Shown here one piece after another: positions 8,434 through 16,439 of a stretch of 59,921 nucleotides of DNA; position 1 is the stretch's first letter; each line of letters opens with the position of its first letter. Source of the DNA: Eubacterium sp. (GTDB taxonomy: Bacteria; Bacillota; Clostridia; Lachnospirales; Lachnospiraceae); NCBI GenBank assembly GCA_017539165.1, contig JAFYHN010000057.1, positions 1-59,921 on the forward strand. The letters run 5' to 3'. The position numbers and the translations under genes were made by a program. Under the pieces are notes generated by a model. That model was not told the DNA's origin. It worked only from the letters and a program-made list of their open reading frames with translations, and did not search any database.

Positions 8434-9169
8434 AGTAGAGCTTTATGAAAATGAAAGAATAGATAATCTGGATATAAATGGGTTCCGTATTATACAGAAC
8501 CCATTTTGTTTCTGTTTCGGAATGGATGCGGTTCTTCTGGCAAATTTTGCAAAGATAAAACCAAATGCAGATGTTATAGACCTGGGAACCGGAACTGGAG
8601 TAGTACCGCTTCTTCTGGCTGCCAAGTCTAAGGGAAAAAGCTGGACGGGTCTTGAGATTCAGTCCAATATGGTAGATATGGCAAAAAGAAGTGTTCTTCT
8701 GAATGGAGTGGAAGACAGATGTAGTATTATCGAAGGTGATCTGAAATGTGTGAGGGAACTATTTAAGCCTGCACAGTTTGGGGCAGTTACATCTAATCCT
8801 CCGTACATGAAGGAGAATACCGGACTGAAAAATCCGAGTGATACAGTATATATATCAAGACATGAAACATTGGCAACGCTTGAAGATGTTGTCAGTGCAG
8901 CGTCATATCTGTTGAAAACCGGAGGAACATTTACCATGGTTCACAGACCGACAAGACTTCCGGATATAATGGAAACCATGGTCAGATATCGCCTGGAACC
9001 GAAAAGACTGATGATGGTTCAGCCGTCAGAAGGCAGGGAACCGAATCTGGTTCTGATTGAGGGTATAAAGGAAGCTGGAAAAGAATGCCGTATACTTCCG
9101 ACACTTATGGTTTACGACGCGGATGGTGAATACACAAAGGAGCTTTTATCTTATTATGGAAAGAACTGA
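8426..9169 (+). CDS. trmN6: tRNA1(Val) (adenine(37)-N6)-methyltransferase family protein
   Basis: A class I SAM-dependent methyltransferase (YabB/TrmN6 family). The SAM motif DLGTGTG begins at residue 52 and the N6-adenine signature NPPY is at 124-127. The start at 8426 gives MNKVELYENERIDNL, the family N-terminus, and is preceded by GGCGGAAAG. An upstream ATG at 8381 would overlap ricT by more than 50 bases and adds non-homologous residues. It sits between ricT and rsmI as in many Firmicutes. The exact tRNA substrate is taken from the family and not shown here. Confidence 0.88.
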   Translation: MNKVELYENERIDNLDINGFRIIQNPFCFCFGMDAVLLANFAKIKPNADVIDLGTGTGVVPLLLAAKSKGKSWTGLEIQSNMVDMAKRSVLLNGVEDRCSIIEGDLKCVRELFKPAQFGAVTSNPPYMKENTGLKNPSDTVYISRHETLATLEDVVSAASYLLKTGGTFTMVHRPTRLPDIMETMVRYRLEPKRLMMVQPSEGREPNLVLIEGIKEAGKECRILPTLMVYDADGEYTKELLSYYGKN

Positions 9170-10031
9170 GGATGAAAGAGAATTAAAGGGTGGAGTGCTG
9201 TATCTTGTCGCAACACCTATCGGAAATCTGGAAGATATGACATTCAGAGCGGTAAGGGTTCTTAGAGATGCAGATATAATCGCTGCAGAAGACACCAGAA
9301 ACAGTAGAAAGCTTCTGAACCATTTCGATATAAAAACTCCGATGACAAGTTATCATGAGTTCAACAGATTTGATAAAGCAGAAGTATTGATCGATAAACT
9401 AAGCAGTGGTCAGTCGGTGGCTCTTATCACTGATGCTGGAACTCCGGGAATATCGGATCCGGGTGAAGTTCTTGTTCAGATGTGCGTTGACAGAGGTATA
9501 GAAGTAGTTCCGGTGCCTGGAGCGGTTGCTGCTGTAAATGCACTTATTGCATCCGGACAGAAAACGAGGAGATTCGCATTTGAGGCATTTCTCCCACAGG
9601 AGAAGAAGGAGCTTCGAAGTGTACTTGATGAGCTGAAGATAGAGAGACGTACCATCATAATGTATGAAGCACCTCACAGATTGAGAAAAACGCTTGAGCT
9701 TCTTGAGAAAGAGTTGGGAAGTGGTAGAAGTGTCACAGTTTGTAAGGAACTAACAAAGAAACATGAGAAGTTTCTGAAAATGTCTCTGGGTGAAGCAGTG
9801 GAACTGTATAAGGATACGGAGCCGAGAGGGGAATATGTACTTGTAATAGAAGGAAAACCTGAGGAAGAGCTGACTGCGGAAAGACAGGCTCAGTGGGAAA
9901 ATATGAGTCTGGAGGAGCATTTACAGAAATATATAGACGAAGGAATGAGCAAGAAAGAAGCTATTAAGATGGTCGCCAAGGAAAGAGGCATTCCAAAACA
10001 GGATGTTTATAAGGTTGGAATCGAATTGTAG
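9156..10031 (+). CDS. rsmI: 16S rRNA (cytidine(1402)-2'-O)-methyltransferase
   Basis: Methylates the ribose of C1402 in the decoding centre of 16S rRNA. The tetrapyrrole-methylase-like fold shows LYLVATPIGNLEDMT at the N-terminus, AAEDTRNSRKLL, and the glycine-rich ALITDAGTPGISDPG. The length from 9156 (291 aa) matches the family. The ATG overlaps the end of trmN6 by 14 bases, with AAAGGAGC upstream. The upstream ATG at 9123 would add 11 unrelated residues. Last gene of the ispE-rsmI run. Confidence 0.95.
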   Translation: MERTEDERELKGGVLYLVATPIGNLEDMTFRAVRVLRDADIIAAEDTRNSRKLLNHFDIKTPMTSYHEFNRFDKAEVLIDKLSSGQSVALITDAGTPGISDPGEVLVQMCVDRGIEVVPVPGAVAAVNALIASGQKTRRFAFEAFLPQEKKELRSVLDELKIERRTIIMYEAPHRLRKTLELLEKELGSGRSVTVCKELTKKHEKFLKMSLGEAVELYKDTEPRGEYVLVIEGKPEEELTAERQAQWENMSLEEHLQKYIDEGMSKKEAIKMVAKERGIPKQDVYKVGIEL

Positions 10032-10048
10032 TTAAAAAAAAGTTTGTG

Positions 10049-10078
10049 TTGGCTAACTCTTTATTCATGTAGTATACT
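10049..10078 (+). promoter_or_regulatory. Promoter of the ferredoxin gene
   Basis: TTGGCT (10049-10054), 18 bp, TATACT (10073-10078). It gives a leader of about 40 bases ending in a very strong AAGGAGGA site. Confidence 0.55.
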
Positions 10079-10123
10079 CCGAACTAGGTTAGAACTTTTA
10101 TTTTTTTTAAGGAGGACACTACT

Positions 10124-10294
10124 ATGGCATATGTTATAAGTGATGCTTGTATTTCTTGCGGAACATGCGCAGGTAACTGCCCTGTAAGCGCTATCTCAGA
10201 GGGAGACGGACAGTTCGTTATCGATGCTGATTCTTGCATCTCATGTGGAGCATGCGCAGGTAACTGCCCTGTTGGAGCTATTGAAGAGGCATAA
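10124..10294 (+). CDS. 2[4Fe-4S] ferredoxin, 56 aa
   Basis: A short complete gene for a clostridial-type ferredoxin carrying electrons for low-potential redox enzymes. Two CxxCxxCxxxC clusters are exact: C9, C12, C15, C19 and C38, C41, C44, C48, each closed by a Pro. The two halves are near repeats (CISCGTCAGNCPV versus CISCGACAGNCPV). AAGGAGG precedes the ATG by 8 bases, and there is a promoter upstream and a terminator downstream, so it is a single-gene unit with signs of high expression. Confidence 0.95.
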   Translation: MAYVISDACISCGTCAGNCPVSAISEGDGQFVIDADSCISCGACAGNCPVGAIEEA

Positions 10295-10313
10295 TAGCTA
10301 TTAATATGAGTTA

Positions 10314-10348
10314 AAGGGAGACGCTGTACTATGTATAGCGTCTCTTTT
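10314..10348 (+). terminator. Rho-independent terminator
   Basis: GGGAGACGCT pairs with AGCGTCTCTT around GTACTATGTAT, followed by TTTT. It ends the ferredoxin unit just before the LUD gene. Confidence 0.8.
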
Positions 10349-10379
10349 AAGTTTAAGAGACTTTTAAAGGAGGTATGAA

Positions 10380-11018
10380 ATGAACGAGAATAGAAAGATC
10401 AGAAATGAACTTCTGGCACAGACAGTTATCAAGGGTCTTAAGTCCAGACATATGAACGGTTACTATGCTGAGACTAAGGAAAAGGCACTTGAGCTTGCTC
10501 TGAAAATGATTCCTGAAGGTTCAACTATTGGATGGGGTGGATCTATGTCTATAGCTGAGATCGGTCTGAGACAGGCAGTTCTCGATGGCAATTATACTGT
10601 ATTTGATAGAGGCAGTGCCAAGGATGAAGCTGAGAAAAAAGAGATTGATAAGAACGTGTACGGCTGTGACTACTATCTCACAAGTACAAATGCAATAACA
10701 GAAGATGGTATTCTCGTTAATCTGGATGGCAACTCAAACCGTGTAGCAAGTATTGCTTATGGACCAGAGCACGTTATCATGATAGTGGGAATGAATAAGG
10801 TTGCCAGAGATGTTGATGCTGCGGTTTATAGAGTGAGAAATGAAGCAGCTCCAGTAAACAGTCAGAGATTCCAGAATCCAACTCCTTGTGTAAAGACAGG
10901 AGTATGTGGAAACTGCAAGTCACCTGACAGCATATGCTGCAATATGCTTATAACAAGACTTGAAAGACATCCGGATCGTATTCATGTAATCCTTGTAAAT
11001 GATAATCTTGGATTCTAA
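10380..11018 (+). CDS. LUD-domain protein (lactate utilization LutC/YkgG-like)
   Basis: A 212-aa protein of the LUD (DUF162) family. Family signs include GWGGSMSIAEIGL, the DYYLTSTNAITEDGILVNLDGNSNRV stretch, and the Cys-rich C-terminus (GVCGNCKSPDSICC), which could bind metal. In LutABC operons the domain serves lactate oxidation, but no lutA or lutB is near, and single LUD proteins like this are common in Clostridia with unknown function. AAAGGAGG lies 6 bases before ATG. The ferredoxin next door may be a partner, which is an inference from position only. Confidence 0.85.
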   Translation: MNENRKIRNELLAQTVIKGLKSRHMNGYYAETKEKALELALKMIPEGSTIGWGGSMSIAEIGLRQAVLDGNYTVFDRGSAKDEAEKKEIDKNVYGCDYYLTSTNAITEDGILVNLDGNSNRVASIAYGPEHVIMIVGMNKVARDVDAAVYRVRNEAAPVNSQRFQNPTPCVKTGVCGNCKSPDSICCNMLITRLERHPDRIHVILVNDNLGF

Positions 11019-11055
11019 AAATCATATCAATAAAAAATTAAAGTCAGAAATAATA

Positions 11056-11106
11056 AAAGTCAGCTCTTACGTTTTTAGGGATAAACTTGGGAGCTGACTT
11101 TTTTGT
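11056..11106 (+). terminator. Rho-independent terminator
   Basis: AAGTCAGCTC pairs with GAGCTGACTT, followed by a run of T. It ends the LUD unit. Confidence 0.85.
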
Positions 11107-11508
11107 ATGATGGTTTGTATTTGTCCAAACTTGATCATAAGTTAATTATGATAGACTAATTATTTGTTCGTCAGAACTAAAATAGAAAACTGTTTTAAAG
11201 ATTTAAAATTTCTATAAAGTATTTAAAAGATTTTATCTGGAGTATCACTTCCCTTCAGATTTTTGTGTGAAATGTACCATAAGTGGCACTTTAGTCTGTG
11301 ATGCTATAATTACACACAAAAAAATTATGAATAAACTTATCCATCGGGAAACATGCCTGATACGGCAAGATAAGAAAAAATTTGCGGTTTTGACACGTGA
11401 ACCGCAGAAGATGTTACATAGCCATGATATCAAAAAAAAATGCGATATGCAAGCAAAAATAATAAAGAACAGGTTGGATGAATCGGAAAAATATGTTATT
11501 ATATAACC
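11107..11508 (+). promoter_or_regulatory. AT-rich leader/promoter region of mecA
   Basis: No convincing gene. A small hairpin TGCGGTT (11383-11389) / AACCGCA (11400-11406) is present. Right at the end, TTGGAT (11474-11479), 17 bp, TATTAT (11497-11502) forms a sigma-A-like promoter whose expected start point falls on the A of the mecA ATG. The 79-codon ORF at 11267-11506 has no ribosome site and no recognisable features, and I do not call it. Confidence 0.4.
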
Positions 11509-12204
11509 ATGAAGATTGAAAAAATTAATGAAAACCAGCTGAGGTTCACTGTATGGAATACGGATCTCCCTGATGAAGATCTGACCGTATCAGATCTTGC
11601 AGGACATTCAGAAAAAGCAGATGAACTTATCAGATATATGATGGATAAAGCTCGAGAAGAGTTCGGATTCGAAGCCGATCAGCAACCGATAGTTGTTGAG
11701 GCCATCCCGGTTAATAAGGATTGCATGGTTTTCCTAGTTACTAAGATAGATGAGAATAATCCTGATGCCAAATATTCATATATCCAGGAGTTAAAGAATC
11801 ACGCCCTGGACATGGCAAAAAGTATTAAAACGGGAAATATAGAGTATTCGACTCCTGAGCAGGGTAATGTTGATTCGTCCAAGTCTGCTGAAGAGGAATC
11901 GGATAAGGTTCTTCCTTATATGATATTTACTTCAAACGATATGGAGAAGTTTATTACTGTGTCTAAAATGGTCAAGAACTATTATGACAGTGATAATACA
12001 TTGTATAAATCAGCAGATGATAAAACGTATTACCTGATTATATCCCACAACAGAAATAGTGATCAGGAATTCCGCCATGTATGTGAGAGTCTGAGAGAGT
12101 TTGCTGTGCCTTATAAGTTTAACTATGCAACGAAGTATTATATGGAGGAGCATTTCAGAAAGGTTATAAAGGATTCGGCGCTTCAGACACTTGCAGAGTT
12201 GTAA
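11509..12204 (+). CDS. mecA: MecA-family ClpC adaptor protein
   Basis: MecA-type adaptors hand substrates to the ClpCP protease. The N-terminus (MKIEKINENQLRFTVWNTDL, then LTVSDLA and a helix with EKADELIRYMM) is the substrate-binding domain. The C-terminal half (about 135-225, FTSNDMEKFITVSKMV onward) is the ClpC-binding domain. An acidic linker at about 118-130 joins them. 231 aa is normal. There is no Shine-Dalgarno sequence before the ATG, unusual in this window, and a promoter lies only 7 bases away, so the message may be leaderless. Confidence 0.88.
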   Translation: MKIEKINENQLRFTVWNTDLPDEDLTVSDLAGHSEKADELIRYMMDKAREEFGFEADQQPIVVEAIPVNKDCMVFLVTKIDENNPDAKYSYIQELKNHALDMAKSIKTGNIEYSTPEQGNVDSSKSAEEESDKVLPYMIFTSNDMEKFITVSKMVKNYYDSDNTLYKSADDKTYYLIISHNRNSDQEFRHVCESLREFAVPYKFNYATKYYMEEHFRKVIKDSALQTLAEL

Positions 12205-12240
12205 TTAGTGTGGCCTGAAAGTGAAGATATAAACATATAG

Positions 12241-12275
12241 AAGTGCAGTCCATTGTTGGAATGCACTTTTATTTA
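12241..12275 (+). terminator. Rho-independent terminator
   Basis: AAGTGCAGTCC pairs with GGAATGCACTT (one mismatch), then TTTATTTAT. It ends mecA. Confidence 0.75.
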
Positions 12276-12314
12276 TAGAATGCGATCAGTGTTCTGAATA
12301 GCAAGGATAGATAC

Positions 12315-13742
12315 ATGAATAATCATAACCCAATAAAAACATTTTTTTCAGTAGCTGCGTGTCACGTTACAAGGTGGGGTCTCAGAGTTTTTCACAGAGG
12401 GGGGACAACACTTCCGGGCAAAGCAGCTCTTGTATTTGATAAAAAGATACTTGAAGTTGTTTCCGAAGGTATGGAGATAATAGTTGTAACGGGTACAAAC
12501 GGCAAGACTACAACTTGTGCGATGTTGAGAAATGCATTTCAGGAGAAAGGTATCGAGCCTCTGTCAAATGTATCCGGCGCGAACCTTCTTCCGGGAATCA
12601 CCGCGGAGTTTACTTCATCGGCAACTCTTAGTGGAAAACCGAAGAAGAAGTATGCGATAGTTGAGTGTGATGAGGCGGCATTGAAGACTGTTGTTCCTTA
12701 CATCAGACCGAAGGTTATAGTGGTGACCAATCTATTCCGTGATCAGCTGGACAGATATGGCGAGGTAATGCATACACTGGAAGAGCTTAAGCGAGGTATA
12801 AAACTTGATCCGGAAGCGAGACTTTGTCTAAATGCAGATTGTTCTCTAACAGCATCTCTTGCCACAGAAGTACCTAATCAGGTATATTTTTATGGAATCG
12901 GAGATGTGCTTCCTGATAATGATGAAGAAACGCTCTCAGATGCAAAGTACTGTATAAAGTGTGGTACAGAGTATAAGTATGATTATCATATATATGCTCA
13001 CCTTGGCGGATTTGTATGTCCGAAGTGTGGATACAAAAGAGTTATGCCGGACCTTGAAGTTACGGCTATCAACAGTCTTACATCAAAGGGAAGTAATGTA
13101 ACTATAGAATATGTTCCGAATGATAGAGGCAAAAAGAATAAGAAGGAGCCTAAGAGGGCGTCGGCTCAGCTTGAGATAGGTCTTCCGGCTTTTTATAATA
13201 TTTACAATGCAATAGCAGCTGTGGGGGCATTTGCCGCTGCAGGATGGAATAAAGAGATAGTACAGCATTCTCTAGCTAAGATTAATTCAAGTTTCGGAAG
13301 AATGGAGAACTTCAGATACAGAGGTACGAATATTCAGATGATACTTGTGAAGAATCCTGCCGGATGCAATCAGGCGATAACTTATCTGTCGGGACTTAAA
13401 GAAGACTACACGGTGGTTCTTTGTCTTAATGATAGAACAGCCGATAGTCATGATGTATCTTGGATATGGGATGCGGATTTTGAGAAAATAGCGAAGGATC
13501 CTTTCTGTAAGGAGATATATATGTCCGGAACAAGAGCTAAGGACATGAAAGTCAGGTTTAAATATGCTGGAGTTTCGGAAGAGAGGCTGTATATTATAGA
13601 AAATACACGTAAGCTTATTAAGAAGATGACGGAGTCGAAAAGACCGGTATTTGCACTTCCAAACTATACGGCTATGATGGAACTGAGAGCAGCATTAGGT
13701 GTGGCAACTGGAAAGAAAGCATTCTGGAAGGATCAGAGGTAA
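12315..13742 (+). CDS. murT: Lipid II isoglutaminyl synthase, subunit MurT
   Basis: With GatD it amidates the D-glutamate of lipid II to D-isoglutamine. The Mur ligase P-loop TGTNGKTTT starts at about residue 59. A zinc ribbon (C213xxC216 ... C235xxC238) is inserted in the central domain as in known MurT proteins, and the C-terminal DUF1727 domain carries LNDRTADSHDVSWIWD. Length 475 aa is slightly over the usual 440. The gatD gene follows after 9 bases, which confirms the pairing. Confidence 0.94.
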   Translation: MNNHNPIKTFFSVAACHVTRWGLRVFHRGGTTLPGKAALVFDKKILEVVSEGMEIIVVTGTNGKTTTCAMLRNAFQEKGIEPLSNVSGANLLPGITAEFTSSATLSGKPKKKYAIVECDEAALKTVVPYIRPKVIVVTNLFRDQLDRYGEVMHTLEELKRGIKLDPEARLCLNADCSLTASLATEVPNQVYFYGIGDVLPDNDEETLSDAKYCIKCGTEYKYDYHIYAHLGGFVCPKCGYKRVMPDLEVTAINSLTSKGSNVTIEYVPNDRGKKNKKEPKRASAQLEIGLPAFYNIYNAIAAVGAFAAAGWNKEIVQHSLAKINSSFGRMENFRYRGTNIQMILVKNPAGCNQAITYLSGLKEDYTVVLCLNDRTADSHDVSWIWDADFEKIAKDPFCKEIYMSGTRAKDMKVRFKYAGVSEERLYIIENTRKLIKKMTESKRPVFALPNYTAMMELRAALGVATGKKAFWKDQR

Positions 13743-13751
13743 AGGATAGTT

Positions 13752-14510
13752 ATGTCAGAAGTAAAGCTTAATATATGTCATATGTATCCGGAAGTTCTTA
13801 ATCTTTACGGAGACAGGGGAAATATCCTCTGCTTGATGAAACGTTTGGAATGGCGTGGAATAGAGTGTAATCTGTTTGAGGTCAAGATAGGTGATGTCGA
13901 TGATCTGACTAAGTATGATCTGTTTTTTATTGGTGGTGGACAGGATTTTGAGCAGGAAGTGCTTTTAAATGATCTAAAATCCGCTAAGGGCCGTAATATG
14001 AAAGCGGCGATAGAAGATGGAAAAACATTTCTCTGTATATGTGGTGGCTATCAGATGATGGGACACTATTATGAGACGAAAAACAAAGAAAAGTTAGAAT
14101 TCCTGGGTGCGATTGATTTTCACACAATTGGAAGTGATGAGAGGATGATCGACAATTACGTATTCAAATGTAATAAAGAGTCCGGTGGAAGTGATATAGT
14201 CGGATTTGAGAATCACAGTGGAAAGACTTACCTTAGTGATGGGGTGAATCCTCTGGGAACTGTTATCAGAGGATTTGGTAACAACGGTGAGGATAAGACC
14301 GAAGGAGTCAGATATAAGAATGTATATGGTTCTTATAGTCATGGTGCACTTCTTCCGAAGAATCCGGAATTTGCGGATCATCTCATTCTGACAACGTTGG
14401 AGAGAAAGTATGGCAGTTATGATCTGCCTGTTCTGGGCGACTCGGCAGAAAGAGAAGCCCATGATTATATGCTTGATAAAGTTTTGAGAGGTACGACAAG
14501 TGGTGACTGA
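13752..14510 (+). CDS. gatD: Lipid II isoglutaminyl synthase, glutaminase subunit GatD
   Basis: Glutamine amidotransferase that supplies ammonia to MurT. The class I amidotransferase nucleophile is C97 in CICGGYQMMG and the catalytic His is H197 in YSHGALLPK. The N-terminal MYPEVLNLYGDRGN segment is typical of the CobB/CobQ-like GatD group. 252 aa is normal. The stop codon overlaps the start of the next gene. Confidence 0.94.
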   Translation: MSEVKLNICHMYPEVLNLYGDRGNILCLMKRLEWRGIECNLFEVKIGDVDDLTKYDLFFIGGGQDFEQEVLLNDLKSAKGRNMKAAIEDGKTFLCICGGYQMMGHYYETKNKEKLEFLGAIDFHTIGSDERMIDNYVFKCNKESGGSDIVGFENHSGKTYLSDGVNPLGTVIRGFGNNGEDKTEGVRYKNVYGSYSHGALLPKNPEFADHLILTTLERKYGSYDLPVLGDSAEREAHDYMLDKVLRGTTSGD

Positions 14511-15555
14511 TAACATGGAAACGAAGCTTTTGGATGATTCTGCTGAAAGTATAGAGATTGCAGCAGACATATTAAAAAATGGAGGGCTTGTTGCATTTCC
14601 GACAGAGACAGTATATGGATTAGGCGGTGATGCACTGAGACCAGAGGCATCGAAGAAGATATATGCAGCTAAAGGAAGACCTTCAGACAATCCGTTGATA
14701 GTTCATATAGCAGACGTAGAGTCGGTAAATGAACTGGCAGTAGATATATCAGATAGTGCTAGACATCTGATGGAAGCCTTCTGGCCAGGACCTCTTACTA
14801 TCATTCTTAAAAAGAAGGAAGTAGTTCCTTCAGAGACAACAGGTGGACTTGATACAGTAGCGATACGTATGCCTTCACATCCAGCTGCTATGGAATTGAT
14901 AAGAAAAAGTGGAGTTTATATTGCAGCTCCATCTGCAAATACATCAGGACGTCCTTCTCCAACAACTGCTCAGCATGTTGTTGAAGATATGAATGGAAGG
15001 ATTGACGCAATAATAGACGGAGGCCCTGTCGGGATTGGAATAGAATCTACTATAGTAGATATGACGGGTGAAGTTCCGACTATATTAAGACCTGGATATA
15101 TTACGAAAAGAATGCTTGAGGAGATAGTTGGAGAAGTTGAGATTGATAAGGCGATAATCGAGCCAGATCCTAATCTCAGACCTAAAGCTCCAGGCATGAA
15201 GTATACACATTATGCGCCTGCAGGAATTCTTACTATAATAGAAGATAAAGCAGAACCCGGTAAGGTAACTGAGAATGTAGTAAGAGAGATAAACAGAAGA
15301 GCTGCTGAGAAGGAAAAAACAGCGATTCTTACTACGGAAGATAATGCACATCTATATCAGGCAGAGAATATAATACTTCTGGGAAAAGAGGGTGACGGAA
15401 AAACTGTTGCCGCAAGATTATATTCTGCACTAAGAGAGTGCGATGCTCTTGGGATTGAATACATTTTTAGTGAGAGCTATTATAGAGATGAGCTTGGTGG
15501 AGCGATAATGAACAGACTGCTTAAGGCTGCTGGACACAGAGTAGTGAAGGTATAA
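14500..15555 (+). CDS. tsaC: L-threonylcarbamoyladenylate synthase (Sua5 type)
   Basis: Makes threonylcarbamoyl-AMP for the t6A modification of ANN-decoding tRNAs. The YrdC domain shows AFPTETVYGLGGDA, KGRPSDNPLIVHI and the PSANTSGRPSPT segment. A C-terminal Sua5 domain (about 215-351, after KAPGMKYTHYAP) makes this the long form. The start is a GTG at 14500, preceded by GAGAGG at 8 bases. GTG 14503 and ATG 14515 are alternatives that change only the first few residues. It overlaps gatD by 11 bases. Confidence 0.93.
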   Translation: MVTDNMETKLLDDSAESIEIAADILKNGGLVAFPTETVYGLGGDALRPEASKKIYAAKGRPSDNPLIVHIADVESVNELAVDISDSARHLMEAFWPGPLTIILKKKEVVPSETTGGLDTVAIRMPSHPAAMELIRKSGVYIAAPSANTSGRPSPTTAQHVVEDMNGRIDAIIDGGPVGIGIESTIVDMTGEVPTILRPGYITKRMLEEIVGEVEIDKAIIEPDPNLRPKAPGMKYTHYAPAGILTIIEDKAEPGKVTENVVREINRRAAEKEKTAILTTEDNAHLYQAENIILLGKEGDGKTVAARLYSALRECDALGIEYIFSESYYRDELGGAIMNRLLKAAGHRVVKV

Positions 15556-15615
15556 AAGAACTTAACGTTCCCTGAGGGGCGCGAAGGATAAAAGATACAT
15601 ACAAGGAGGAGCAAA

Positions 15616-16044
15616 ATGAAAATATGTATAGGTTCTGATCATGGTGGTTACGCTTTAAAACTTGAACTGATCGAGCATCTTAAAGCCAGAGGTTTTGAAG
15701 TCAGCGATGTAGGATGCGATAGTGAAGCATCTTGTGATTATCCTATATATGCTAAGGCAGTTACAGATATCATTACAGAGAAAAAAGCTGATCTGGGAAT
15801 ACTTGTTTGCGGAACAGGTATTGGAATGTCAATGGCAGCAAATAAAGTAGAAGGAATTCGTGCAGCACTTTGTCATGATGTTTTCTCAGCAAAGGCTACA
15901 AGAGAACACAATAACGCGAATATACTGTGTATGGGTGCTCGTGTAGTTGGAGCGGGACTCGCAGAGATGATAGTTGATACATTTGTAGATACACCATTCT
16001 CGAATGATGAGAGACATATAAGAAGGATAAGTTATTATTCGTAA
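15616..16044 (+). CDS. rpiB: Ribose-5-phosphate isomerase B
   Basis: Interconverts ribose 5-phosphate and ribulose 5-phosphate. The family N-terminus GSDHGGYALK, the anion-binding CGTGIGMSMAANK and the conserved HNNANILCMGARVVG are all present. 142 aa is standard. AAGGAGGA lies 5-6 bases before ATG. It is the last gene before the structured element at 16051. Confidence 0.95.
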   Translation: MKICIGSDHGGYALKLELIEHLKARGFEVSDVGCDSEASCDYPIYAKAVTDIITEKKADLGILVCGTGIGMSMAANKVEGIRAALCHDVFSAKATREHNNANILCMGARVVGAGLAEMIVDTFVDTPFSNDERHIRRISYYS

Positions 16045-16050
16045 ATAAAA

Positions 16051-16282
16051 CACTTTTCACAGTAACTAAAAACTCCACTCGTAAGTCCGCATCGGACTCG
16101 AAGTTTTATTCAGCAAGCTGATAAAACATCTTGTACGATGCTCTACCGCTGCTACCGCAGCACTTACTCGTGTGTTTTTAGTCACCTGCTATCGCAGGTA
16201 CACCAAAAAAACGAGTTATATGACTCCAAGAATACAAGTATTCTTGTCGCATATACTCGTTTTTTGGTTACTGTGAAAAGTG
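16051..16282 (+). repeat. 232-bp multi-hairpin element closed by 16-bp perfect arms
   Basis: CACTTTTCACAGTAAC (16051-16066) and its exact complement GTTACTGTGAAAAGTG (16267-16282) enclose at least five internal hairpins. These are AGTCCG/CGGACT (16084-16098), TTTTATTCAGC/GCTGATAAAA (16104-16126), GCTGC/GCAGC (16148-16161), ACCTGC/GCAGGT (16184-16199), and a long one, 16203-16267, with CAAGAATAC/GTATTCTTG at its tip and ACGAG/CTCGT at its base. ACTAAAAAC (16065-16073) also pairs with GTTTTTAGT (16174-16182). It could be a structured RNA, a MITE-like non-coding mobile element, or both. The last hairpin ends in six T and may terminate rpiB transcription. No clear target duplication flanks it. 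Confidence 0.75.
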
Positions 16283-16311
16283 ACAATTTTCCACATTATG
16301 TAAAGTAACGG

Positions 16312-16340
16312 TTGACAAGAGGGCATTGTGGTGATATCAT
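16312..16340 (+). promoter_or_regulatory. Sigma-A promoter of the NlpC/P60 gene
   Basis: TTGACA (16312-16317), exactly 17 bp, TATCAT (16335-16340). The predicted start point is near 16347, which is the first base of the first WalR-type box. Confidence 0.75.
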
Positions 16341-16346
16341 ATTGAA

Positions 16347-16394
16347 TGTAACAAAATTGTAACAAATAGGTTAAGAATGTAAAGAAATTGTAAC
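16347..16394 (+). promoter_or_regulatory. Two WalR (YycF)-type direct-repeat boxes
   Basis: TGTAAC-N5-TGTAAC at 16347-16363 and TGTAAA-N5-TGTAAC at 16378-16394. Both match the WalR consensus TGTWAH-N5-TGTWAH at every fixed position. The boxes start 31 bp apart, about three helical turns, and a further lone TGTAAC lies near 16413. They lie at and downstream of the predicted start point, a position that in Bacillus usually goes with repression. No walRK is in the window. Confidence 0.7.
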
Positions 16395-16439
16395 AAAGCA
16401 CAAGATATTGTGTGTAACATAGACATAGGAGGTTACATA

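Noticed and set aside
11267-11506. 79-codon ORF in the gap before mecA
   Set aside because: No ribosome site, odd composition, no recognisable pattern, and it overlaps the mecA promoter.
14094-14690. 198-codon ORF on the - strand
   Set aside because: It is antisense across gatD and tsaC, both clear genes, and shows no family pattern.
16051-16282. Insertion sequence with a transposase
   Set aside because: The element has inverted arms, but no reading frame of useful length and no visible target duplication.
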